21,711 nt of DNA, from positions 1-21,711 of the forward strand of contig PDSN01000127.1 in the NCBI GenBank assembly GCA_002748505.1, read 5' to 3'. The translations under genes were made by a program, and so were the position numbers. The stretch is from Gammaproteobacteria bacterium (lineage in GTDB: Bacteria > Pseudomonadota > Gammaproteobacteria > Pseudomonadales > Halieaceae). The notes under the pieces were generated by a model. That model was not told the origin of the DNA and ran no database searches. It saw only the letters and a list, made by a program, of their open reading frames with translations. Positions 1-6,126 of this stretch are shown one piece after another; position 1 is the first letter of the stretch, and every line of letters starts with the position of its first letter.

Positions 1-4
1 AATT

Positions 5-397
5 ATGTCAGCTACTCAATACTACGGCACAGGCCGCCGCAAGACTTCAACCGCTCGCGTATTTCTGAAAAATGGCGGCGGAGCTATCACTGTCAACAAA
101 CGTCCTCTGGATCAGTACTTTGGCCGCGAAGTAGCGCGCATGATCGTGCGTCAGCCACTTCAGCTGGTTGAGCTCAACGACAAGTTTGACGTCAACGTGA
201 CCGTCAGCGGCGGTGGCAGCTTCGGTCAGGCCGGCGCAATTCGCCACGGTATCACCCGTGCACTGATGCAATACGACGACACTCTGCGCGGCACTCTGCG
301 CGGTGCTGGTTACGTCACTCGCGATGCGCGCGAAGTCGAGCGCAAGAAAGTGGGGCTGCGCAAAGCGCGTAAGAAGCCTCAGTTCTCCAAGCGTTAA
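5..397 (+). CDS. rpsI: 30S ribosomal protein S9 (uS9)
   Basis: This is a complete 130-residue S9, the normal bacterial length. The N-terminus has YYGTGRRKTSTARVFLK and the C-terminus ends in the basic tail KKPQFSKR. In the family this tail reaches into the ribosomal P site and contacts tRNA. The middle carries the conserved GGGSFGQAGAIRHGITRAL segment. The ATG lies four bases into the window, so its ribosome binding site and the usual upstream partner rplM (L13) are not visible. It is followed by a strong intrinsic terminator, which marks the end of the presumed rplM-rpsI operon and separates it from the bc1 genes. Identification is essentially certain. Confidence 0.98.
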   Translation: MSATQYYGTGRRKTSTARVFLKNGGGAITVNKRPLDQYFGREVARMIVRQPLQLVELNDKFDVNVTVSGGGSFGQAGAIRHGITRALMQYDDTLRGTLRGAGYVTRDAREVERKKVGLRKARKKPQFSKR

Positions 398-434
398 TCG
401 ATTGGGGTTTCGGCCCCGTCATGCCATTCTCAGG

Positions 435-466
435 CGCCCGGGCTGCTTGTTAGCTCGGGCGTTTTT
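435..466 (+). terminator. Rho-independent terminator after rpsI
   Basis: A 10-bp GC-rich stem, CGCCCGGGCT pairing with AGCTCGGGCG with one G-T wobble and a 7-base loop, is followed at once by TTTTT and then another T-rich run at 471-477. It lies about 38 bases after the rpsI stop codon. Confidence 0.88.
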
Positions 467-509
467 GTGTCTTTTTTACGGGCGTTTGCGGCAGGCTGAG
501 AGCTTTGGC

Positions 510-538
510 TTGTCATTGCCATGAGCAGTCCCTAACAT
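510..538 (+). promoter_or_regulatory. Candidate sigma70 promoter for petA-petBC
   Basis: TTGTCA (510-515) and TAACAT (533-538) are separated by 17 bases. The -35 matches the consensus in five of six positions and the -10 in four of six. It is placed between the rpsI terminator and the petA start, giving a leader of about 75 bases. Prediction from pattern only. Confidence 0.35.
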
Positions 539-619
539 CTTATCTTGATACAAAGAGCGAACCGCGAGACTTCCTGCAAGTTGACAAGTCTGGCGCAAGC
601 CATTGATGAGGTGATAAGC

Positions 620-1207
620 GTGGCCAGAGATTTGGATTCCAAACAAAGACGCCGCCTGCTCAGCGCCGCGACTTGCTCGGTAGCCGCCGGCGGTGTTGCC
701 GGTGCCGCAGGGCTGTTTGTGGCGGTAATGAATCCCTCTGCAAAAACCAAAGCGACCGTGCAGCCGGTAAAAGTGGATGTGGCCAAACTCGCACCTGGTC
801 AAATGCTGGTGGTGAACTGGCGGTCCATCCCGGTTTACGTGGTCAAGCGCACCGCGGCACAGCTTGCCAGCCTGTCATCGCCTGGCGGCGAGCTAATAGA
901 TCCCGACTCCCAAAATGCCGATCAACCCGCGTATATTCGCGGTGCGGATCGCTCCCTGCGACCTGATGTGTTGGTGGTGGCGGGTGTTTGTACCCACTTT
1001 AACTGTGCGCCCAAATATCGCCCTGACCCCGATGCCAAAGCTTCCTGGCAGGGTGGTTTCGTTTGTCCGTGTCACGGTTCCCTCTTTGATATGGCCGGCA
1101 GAGTGTTTAAGGGCGGTCCCGCCTCGGACAACCTCGCCGTGCCGCCGTATTTCTACGAAAGCGCCGATGTGCTGGTGATTGGCGCCAGTGCAGAGGATGT
1201 GGTGTGA
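620..1207 (+). CDS. petA: Ubiquinol-cytochrome c reductase iron-sulfur subunit (Rieske protein)
   Basis: This is the Rieske 2Fe-2S subunit of the bc1 complex; it carries electrons from quinol at the Qo site to cytochrome c1 on the periplasmic side. I chose the GTG at 620 because GAGG lies about 8 bases upstream and the result, 195 residues, matches the family. A longer frame from TTG at 545 is possible but would put 25 atypical residues before the export signal. Residues 10-14 (RRRLL) followed by a glycine/alanine-rich hydrophobic stretch form the uncleaved Tat-type anchor. Cluster ligands are C124 and H126 in box 1 and C149 and H152 in box 2 (CPCHGS), with C129 and C151 as the expected disulfide pair. 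Box 1 reads CTHFNC, whereas the usual form is CTHLGC, so the residue before the second cysteine is Asn rather than Gly. The stop overlaps the next gene by four bases (GTGA). Confidence 0.96.
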   Translation: MARDLDSKQRRRLLSAATCSVAAGGVAGAAGLFVAVMNPSAKTKATVQPVKVDVAKLAPGQMLVVNWRSIPVYVVKRTAAQLASLSSPGGELIDPDSQNADQPAYIRGADRSLRPDVLVVAGVCTHFNCAPKYRPDPDAKASWQGGFVCPCHGSLFDMAGRVFKGGPASDNLAVPPYFYESADVLVIGASAEDVV

Positions 1208-3177
1208 AGCGCCTGCATCGCTTAGGTTGCTGGATTGATGCACGTCTGCCCGTGCTGCGTTTTTGGCGTGAGCACTTCAGTCGCTATTTTGTGCCGAAAA
1301 ATCTCAACTTCTGGTATTGCTTTGGGGTGTTGTCACTGTTGGTGATGGTGATTCAGCTGTTCAGCGGTCTGGTATTGGCGATGAACTATGTGCCCACGCC
1401 TGAACGGGCGCAGGCGTCCATCGAGTTGTTCAGTCGCGATGTGGCGTATGGCTGGCTGATTCGCTACCTGCACTCCGTTGGTGCATCCATGTTGTTTGTG
1501 GTGGTGTTTCTGCACCTGTATCGCGCGCTGATTTACGGTTCCTACAAAAAACCGCGCGAACTGGTGTGGGTTTTCGGGATGTTGATTCTGCTGGTGTTGA
1601 TGGCCGAGGCGTTCACTGGCTATGTGCTGCCCTGGGGGCAGATGTCCTACTGGGGTACGCAGGTGATTATTTCCCTGTTTGACGTAATTCCTGTGATCGG
1701 CGAAGATCTCGCGAACTGGATTCGCGGTGATTACCAGCTCTCTGGCGTCACCCTGAATCGCTTTTTTGCCTGGCATGTGATCGGCTTACCGTTAGTGCTG
1801 CTGGTTTTGACGGTGTTGCATATCATCGCCTTGCACGAGGTGGGTTCGAACAACCCCGACGGCGTTGAAATCAGGCAGCATCAGGATAAAAGTGGCAAGC
1901 CTGTTGACGGTATTCCCCTGCACCCGTACTACACCGTAAAGGATCTCTATGCGGTGGCAGTGTTTATGGTGGTGTTTTTGGCGATTGTGTTTTATGCGCC
2001 GGATATGGGCGGCTATTTTTTGGAACGCGCCAATTTTGAGGCGGCCAACCCCAGCGAAACCCCGCAAGATATCGCGCCGCTGTGGTATTTCATGCCGTTT
2101 TATTCCATTTTGCGCGCTGTTCCCCACACGTTTTGGGGAGTTGTGGCCTTTGTCCTGGCTATCATGCTGCCATTTCTGTTGCCCTGGCTAGATCGCAGTC
2201 CAATCAAATCCTGGCGCTATCGCAGTCGTATTACCGCGCTGATGCTGGTCTTATTTGTTTCCGCGTTTGTGATTTTGGGTGCGTTGGGTGCGCGGGCGGT
2301 CACACCCGAGCGGGTGCTGCTGGCGCGAGTGTGCACGGGGATATATTTTGCTTTTTTCCTGTTGATGCCGTGGTGGTCAGTGATGGGGCGTACCAGGGCC
2401 GTGCCTGAGCGCGTCACCATGGACGGCGGTATCGGTTTGTCTCGTACAATCATCGGCTTGGTATTGATAGCGGTGTTGGTGGCGGCACCGCTTAAGGCCG
2501 TGGGCGCGCATGCCACTTCTGACTGCGGCGACATTGCCTGCGAGCCGTTCACGGCGGCGCCGGATAATACGGCTTCCCTGCGCGAAGGGGCGACATTGTA
2601 TATGCGCTACTGCTTTTCCTGTCACTCCCTGGGCTATATGCGGTATGGGCGCTTGATGCAGGATTTGCGCATCGCTGCGGGGGAGTCTGCCAGCGTGTTC
2701 CAGTTTGATGTGGACAAAATGACCGCGAAGTTAATGGCAAGTCCGATGACGGCGGCTGCATCCACCGCCGCCTTCGGTACGGTAGCGCCCGACTTGTCAA
2801 TTGCTACCCGTGTACGCAGCCCCGAGTGGGTGTATACCTTTCTAATGAATTTCTATGCGGATGATTCTCGTCCACTGGGGGTGAACAATCGCGTGTTTGC
2901 CAAGGTATCCATGCCCCATGCGTTGCAAGGCCTGCAGGGTCTGCCTACGTGCAGTGGTGGCGATGCTTGCGAGCGTTTGATCAGGCCGGAGGCCGGCAGC
3001 CTCAGTGCGGCGGAGTTTGAGCGTGTGGTCTACGATATTGTCAACTTTTTAGCCTATGTGGCCGAACCCGATGTACTAAAACGTCAACGACTGGGTCGTT
3101 TTGTGCTATTATACGCCGCGTTGTTTCTGGTACTGGCGTGGTTGCTTAAACGCGAGTACTGGAAAGACATAGATTAG
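1204..3177 (+). CDS. petBC: Cytochrome b / cytochrome c1 fusion of the bc1 complex
   Basis: One uninterrupted 657-residue frame holds both redox subunits that most gammaproteobacteria encode as separate petB and petC. Residues 1 to about 410 are cytochrome b: heme-ligand histidines H90 and H104 in one helix and H191 and H206 in another, the loop PWGQMSYWG, and a Qo motif PLWY at 292-295 (PEWY in mitochondria). Residues about 416-437 look like a signal peptide ending in AHA, so signal peptidase cleavage after residue 437 would release mature c1. The c1 part has the heme c site CFSCH at 470-474, the probable sixth ligand M570 in SMPH, and a C-terminal membrane anchor (about 630-650). Bradyrhizobium japonicum fbcH is a known fused gene whose product is cleaved this way; I infer the same here. 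Extra cysteines occur as C441/C446 and C583/C589. The GTG start overlaps the petA stop, implying translational coupling. Confidence 0.95.
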   Translation: MKRLHRLGCWIDARLPVLRFWREHFSRYFVPKNLNFWYCFGVLSLLVMVIQLFSGLVLAMNYVPTPERAQASIELFSRDVAYGWLIRYLHSVGASMLFVVVFLHLYRALIYGSYKKPRELVWVFGMLILLVLMAEAFTGYVLPWGQMSYWGTQVIISLFDVIPVIGEDLANWIRGDYQLSGVTLNRFFAWHVIGLPLVLLVLTVLHIIALHEVGSNNPDGVEIRQHQDKSGKPVDGIPLHPYYTVKDLYAVAVFMVVFLAIVFYAPDMGGYFLERANFEAANPSETPQDIAPLWYFMPFYSILRAVPHTFWGVVAFVLAIMLPFLLPWLDRSPIKSWRYRSRITALMLVLFVSAFVILGALGARAVTPERVLLARVCTGIYFAFFLLMPWWSVMGRTRAVPERVTMDGGIGLSRTIIGLVLIAVLVAAPLKAVGAHATSDCGDIACEPFTAAPDNTASLREGATLYMRYCFSCHSLGYMRYGRLMQDLRIAAGESASVFQFDVDKMTAKLMASPMTAAASTAAFGTVAPDLSIATRVRSPEWVYTFLMNFYADDSRPLGVNNRVFAKVSMPHALQGLQGLPTCSGGDACERLIRPEAGSLSAAEFERVVYDIVNFLAYVAEPDVLKRQRLGRFVLLYAALFLVLAWLLKREYWKDID

Positions 3178-3300
3178 CTAGCGATAGGCGCAAAAGAGCG
3201 GCTCGCCTCCCGGCGATGTTGCCGAATTGTGCGTCGTTTGTGTTTGTTAAAAGCGCGTTGAGTGCACTTATTCAGAGTGTTTAGAAATAGAGGTAACTAC

Positions 3301-3933
3301 ATGGGCATTGTGGCAAAACGGTCTTCGATGACTTTTTTTTCAGACAATACCAGTCACTATTGCCACCGAGTGCGTATCGTACTGGCGGAGAAAGGCGTCA
3401 CCGCTGATTTGGTGGAGGCGGATCAGAACAACCCACCGGCGGAGTTGGCAGAGTTTAACCCTTATAATTCGCTGCCGACCTTGGTTGATCGCGATCTGGT
3501 GCTGTACGAATCCAAGGTGATGATGGAATACCTGGATGAGCGTTTTCCCCATCCGCCCTTGTTGCCGGTGTATCCGGTGGCGCGCGCGGAGAGTCGCCTG
3601 TTGATTCACCGTATCGAAAAAGACTGGTGTGCATTGGTGGATGCCATCCAAAACTCCCGCAGCGCCAATGTGGTCAGTAAAAGCGCCAAGGAGCTGCGCG
3701 AAGGTTTGATGGGAATTGCGCCTATCTTCGGTGAAAAGCCCTTCTTTATGAGTGAGGAGTTCACTCTGGTTGATTGCTGTATGGCGCCTATCTTATGGCG
3801 TTTGCCGAAGTTAGGTGTAGATCTAGGCAATTCCAAACAAGTCAAGCCGCTGTTGAATTATATGGATTCTCTGTTTGAGCGGGAGGCTTTTCAGGCCAGC
3901 TTGACCGAGCAGGAACGGGAAATGCGCCTGTAA
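3301..3933 (+). CDS. sspA: Stringent starvation protein A
   Basis: This is a 210-residue GST-fold protein that binds RNA polymerase and supports stationary-phase and acid tolerance in the family; it is not expected to act as a glutathione transferase. The thioredoxin-like N-terminal half starts MTFFSDNTSHYCHRVRIVL and includes LPTL near residue 58. It keeps the FPHP surface segment near residues 82-85, matching the PHP pocket known to matter in E. coli SspA. The helical C-terminal half follows. I chose ATG 3301 because AGAGG lies about 8 bases upstream; a GTG at 3262 would add 13 unsupported residues. It sits 123 bases after petBC and 18 before sspB, the usual order. A weak extended -10-like TGCTATTAT at 3104-3112 inside the end of petBC could serve it. 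Confidence 0.95.
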   Translation: MGIVAKRSSMTFFSDNTSHYCHRVRIVLAEKGVTADLVEADQNNPPAELAEFNPYNSLPTLVDRDLVLYESKVMMEYLDERFPHPPLLPVYPVARAESRLLIHRIEKDWCALVDAIQNSRSANVVSKSAKELREGLMGIAPIFGEKPFFMSEEFTLVDCCMAPILWRLPKLGVDLGNSKQVKPLLNYMDSLFEREAFQASLTEQEREMRL

Positions 3934-3951
3934 GGCGATTGAGGTATAGAG

Positions 3952-4368
3952 ATGAGCGCGTCCATGCCATCAAGCCGCCCCTATGTTATTCGCGCCATGT
4001 ATGAATGGATTGTCGATAACGGCTGTACGCCCTACCTGGTTGTGGACGCCTCCGTGCGGCACGTTGATGTGCCCCAGCAATACGTAAAAGACGGCCAAAT
4101 CATTCTCAATATCTCCCCTGTGGCGGTGATGGGTTTAGAGCTGGAGAGCGAAGCGATCACCTTCAGCGGTCGCTTTGCGGGCAAGCATACCGCAGTCTAC
4201 ATTCCCACCGGTGCTGTGGTGGGTATTTATGCGCGTGAAAATGGTCAGGGTATGGTGTTTGACCCTGAGGACAGCAGCGAGCCGCCCTCGCCACCAAGTG
4301 ATGACGGCAGTAGCAAGCATCGCAAGAAAGAAACCCAGGGTCGCCCGGTTCTGCATTTGGTGAAATAG
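3952..4368 (+). CDS. sspB: ClpXP protease specificity-enhancing factor SspB
   Basis: SspB is the adaptor that binds ssrA-tagged peptides and delivers them to ClpXP. The 138-residue protein has the folded peptide-binding domain at about residues 8-110, with the typical start RPYVIRAMYEWIVDNGCTPYL and the segment IILNISPVAV. A flexible, serine/proline/charged linker of about 25 residues follows. The final residues RPVLHLVK match the short ClpX-docking tail (XB motif) of the family. GAGG lies about 10 bases before the ATG. It is 18 bases after sspA, so the pair is almost certainly co-transcribed. Downstream it converges on dolP across 125 bases in which I see no convincing terminator. Confidence 0.95.
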   Translation: MSASMPSSRPYVIRAMYEWIVDNGCTPYLVVDASVRHVDVPQQYVKDGQIILNISPVAVMGLELESEAITFSGRFAGKHTAVYIPTGAVVGIYARENGQGMVFDPEDSSEPPSPPSDDGSSKHRKKETQGRPVLHLVK

Positions 4369-4493
4369 CCGTTTTACAATACCCAGCGATTACTCAGGTG
4401 GGCAGCGGCAGGTCGCCAATCCGGATATTTTACCGGCGCCAGTATAACCCTTTGATATTATTGGGTAATAGAAGCGCTTTCAGCGTATCCGGG

Positions 4494-5063
4494 TCAATTG
4501 GGATTCACAATCTCCATCAAACTCACCACACGCTGCACTCCCGAGACGTCTCTGGCGACATCGGTTATCAGTTTTGCCTGGGCGGCTGTCGCCATGCCCA
4601 TAAGGTACACCACGCCGTTTTCGGTGGTCACTTTGACGCGCTGACCGTAGATGTCTTTGCGCGCCACCAACAGGGATTTTACCTTGGAGGTGATCCAGGT
4701 GTCACTGGTGCGGGTCATGGTTGAACTGGGCGCGGCCACCTTCAGCTCGTTGTAGATGCGGCGCACGCCCGTCAGGGGGCGCACAATTTCGGTGGCCTGA
4801 TCTTTTGCGGCCTGCGATGGCACCTGTCCAACGATCAGTACGTAACCGTTGTAGCTCACGACGTTTACATGGGATTCTCTCAGGGCTTGACTGGCATTGT
4901 TGATGTTGACGGTGGACTTGGTCTCAATGCTTTCGTCTTCCACACGGCGCCCCAGAGTGCGTTTGGTGGGATTTTCAGCGATGGTGTCCGAATGTAATGC
5001 CACCAGTACATTGCCGCAGCCACCGAGCAGTAACAGTACAAACAGCCAGATAAATGTTCTCAT
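4494..5063 (-). CDS. dolP: Outer-membrane BON-domain lipoprotein DolP (YraP)
   Basis: This is a 189-residue lipoprotein close in length to E. coli DolP (191). The signal peptide is hydrophobic (FIWLFVLLLLGGC) with lipobox LGGC and the lipidated cysteine at residue 16; glycine at +2 gives no inner-membrane retention signal, so the outer membrane is expected. Two BON domains follow, roughly residues 45-112 (ending in the GVRRIYNEL type of motif) and 118-186 (ending GVQRVVSL). The family supports outer-membrane integrity and links envelope status to septal wall hydrolysis. I chose ATG 5063 because it overlaps the diaA stop as ATGA and starts directly at the signal peptide; a longer frame to 5138 adds an unlikely arginine-rich extension inside diaA. 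No clear Shine-Dalgarno is visible, consistent with translational coupling to diaA. Confidence 0.93.
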   Translation of the reverse strand: MRTFIWLFVLLLLGGCGNVLVALHSDTIAENPTKRTLGRRVEDESIETKSTVNINNASQALRESHVNVVSYNGYVLIVGQVPSQAAKDQATEIVRPLTGVRRIYNELKVAAPSSTMTRTSDTWITSKVKSLLVARKDIYGQRVKVTTENGVVYLMGMATAAQAKLITDVARDVSGVQRVVSLMEIVNPN

Positions 5064-5695
5064 AGGGGGTATGCGTCCTGTTGCGTGAAAGGGTCGGGGG
5101 GGAACGCGCCAAACAGCCTGGCGTCGATAAGTTCGCACAGGCAGTTAATGCACATTACTTGTAATTCAGTGATGCGAGCATTGTTGTCGCCTGTGGTAAC
5201 AAGATGGATATCGTTGTGCCCAAGGCTGTTAAGCAGGGCGATGTTGTCTGCGCCACACAGCACGATGACGGTGAGCTGGTTTTCCTGTGCAGCGCGTATT
5301 GCGTGAATCAGGTTTGCGGCACCTGAATGGTCGCCCGCTACGATTAACACATCGCCAGCGAGCCCCAGTGCCTTGATGCGGCGCGCGTAGTAGGATCGAA
5401 AGTCGTCGTCACTGCCCGTGAGGCTGGACATTACCGTGCCATCCGCACAGAGGTTGAGCAGGGGTAGGGCGGGGCGGTCATTCACAAATTGATGGCTGAG
5501 GTAGCTGCCAAGTAACGCGCAGACGGCTGCACCGGGACCGTTGCCACAGCAGAGAATTTTTTTATCTGCCAGCAATGCCTCGGTGATGCGCTCACAGGCC
5601 TGCTCCAGGGACGGCGCCATAGCATCCACTGACAGGCTCAGCGCTTCAATAGTGCGGTGGAAGTTCCCGCTGATCATTTGGTAGTAGTTCATCAT
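5060..5695 (-). CDS. diaA: SIS-domain DnaA initiator-associating protein DiaA
   Basis: This is a 211-residue SIS-domain protein in the place of E. coli diaA, between yraN and dolP. In the family it forms a tetramer that binds several DnaA molecules and helps timely replication initiation at oriC. Supported by ILCCGNG at residues 47-53, the segment ALGLAGDVL, the signature NARITELQVMCINCLCELID, and an LF pair at 194-195 that aligns with the Leu-Phe reported as important for DnaA binding in E. coli. The sugar-phosphate loops are degenerate: GNG is followed by PGAA instead of the usual T/G-S-A, and the ISTSGNS-type loop is replaced by VAGDHSGAA. That favours a structural DnaA-binding role over sugar isomerisation (GmhA). 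Two adjacent ATGs (5695 and 5692) are possible starts. Overlaps dolP by four bases. Confidence 0.88.
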   Translation of the reverse strand: MMNYYQMISGNFHRTIEALSLSVDAMAPSLEQACERITEALLADKKILCCGNGPGAAVCALLGSYLSHQFVNDRPALPLLNLCADGTVMSSLTGSDDDFRSYYARRIKALGLAGDVLIVAGDHSGAANLIHAIRAAQENQLTVIVLCGADNIALLNSLGHNDIHLVTTGDNNARITELQVMCINCLCELIDARLFGAFPPDPFTQQDAYPL

Positions 5696-5722
5696 TGGCG
5701 CATGTTATAGGGTGATACAAAA

Positions 5723-6082
5723 TTAAAGCGAGAATGCGTTTTTCAGCCACTGGCATTTGGCCAGACCCAATTGTCGCGTCTGCAGGGCTATGACGTCAAA
5801 TCGGCAGGGAGAGTTTCGCCACTTGGGATTATTTTGTAAATAAAATCCAGCGGTATGGATCAGCCGTGCGCGTTTGTGCGGGCCGATGCTGGCCAGAGCG
5901 CTCCCAAAGTCGATGTTGTTGCGCAGGCGCACTTCGACAAAAACAAGGGTCTGTTGATCCCTGGCGATGATATCCAGTTCGCCGCCCTTGCAGCGATAAT
6001 TGCGCTCAATGATCGAAAGCCCCTGGCGTTTCAGGTAATTGGCCGCCGCCTGCTCGGCGCGATCTCCGCGGGTTTTGCTCAT
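5723..6082 (-). CDS. yraN: YraN / UPF0102 nuclease-fold family protein
   Basis: This is a 119-residue protein of the UPF0102 family, which has a restriction-endonuclease-like fold and no settled function. Conserved landmarks are GDRAEQAAANYLKRQG near the start, the active-site-like ELDIIARD followed by LVFVEVRLR, and the C-terminal CRFDVIAL. Acidic residues in ELD and FVEVR occupy the expected metal-binding positions. I chose ATG 6082, which has GGGAGAG just upstream on the minus strand; a TTG at 6094 would add four residues. It lies 44 bases after lpoA and 27 before diaA, the order also seen in E. coli. A 9-bp hairpin sits directly before its ribosome binding site. Confidence 0.93.
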   Translation of the reverse strand: MSKTRGDRAEQAAANYLKRQGLSIIERNYRCKGGELDIIARDQQTLVFVEVRLRNNIDFGSALASIGPHKRARLIHTAGFYLQNNPKWRNSPCRFDVIALQTRQLGLAKCQWLKNAFSL

Positions 6083-6092
6083 CGTCTCTCCC

Positions 6093-6116
6093 AAACCTGT
6101 CGCCGGTGACAGGTTT
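6093..6116 (-). other. Intercistronic hairpin between lpoA and yraN
   Basis: A perfect 9-bp inverted repeat, AAACCTGTC and GACAGGTTT, encloses a 6-base loop. On the minus strand it is followed by GGGAGAG, the yraN ribosome binding site, rather than a T-run, so it is a poor terminator. It could shield the 3' end of lpoA mRNA or affect yraN translation. Confidence 0.5.
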
Positions 6117-6126
6117 TGGAGACAGT

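Noticed and set aside
545..619. Longer petA frame starting at TTG 545
   Set aside because: It adds 25 residues before the Tat-type signal; GTG 620 has a ribosome binding site and gives the usual length.
3262..3300. GTG start for sspA at 3262
   Set aside because: The 13 extra residues do not resemble SspA and ATG 3301 has a good AGAGG upstream.
4369..4493. Possible terminator between convergent sspB and dolP
   Set aside because: Only short CCGG-type repeats without adjoining T-runs were found; not strong enough to call.
5060..5695. GmhA (sedoheptulose-7-phosphate isomerase) for the SIS-domain gene
   Set aside because: Position between yraN and dolP, the C-terminal CELIDARLF signature and degraded sugar loops fit DiaA better.
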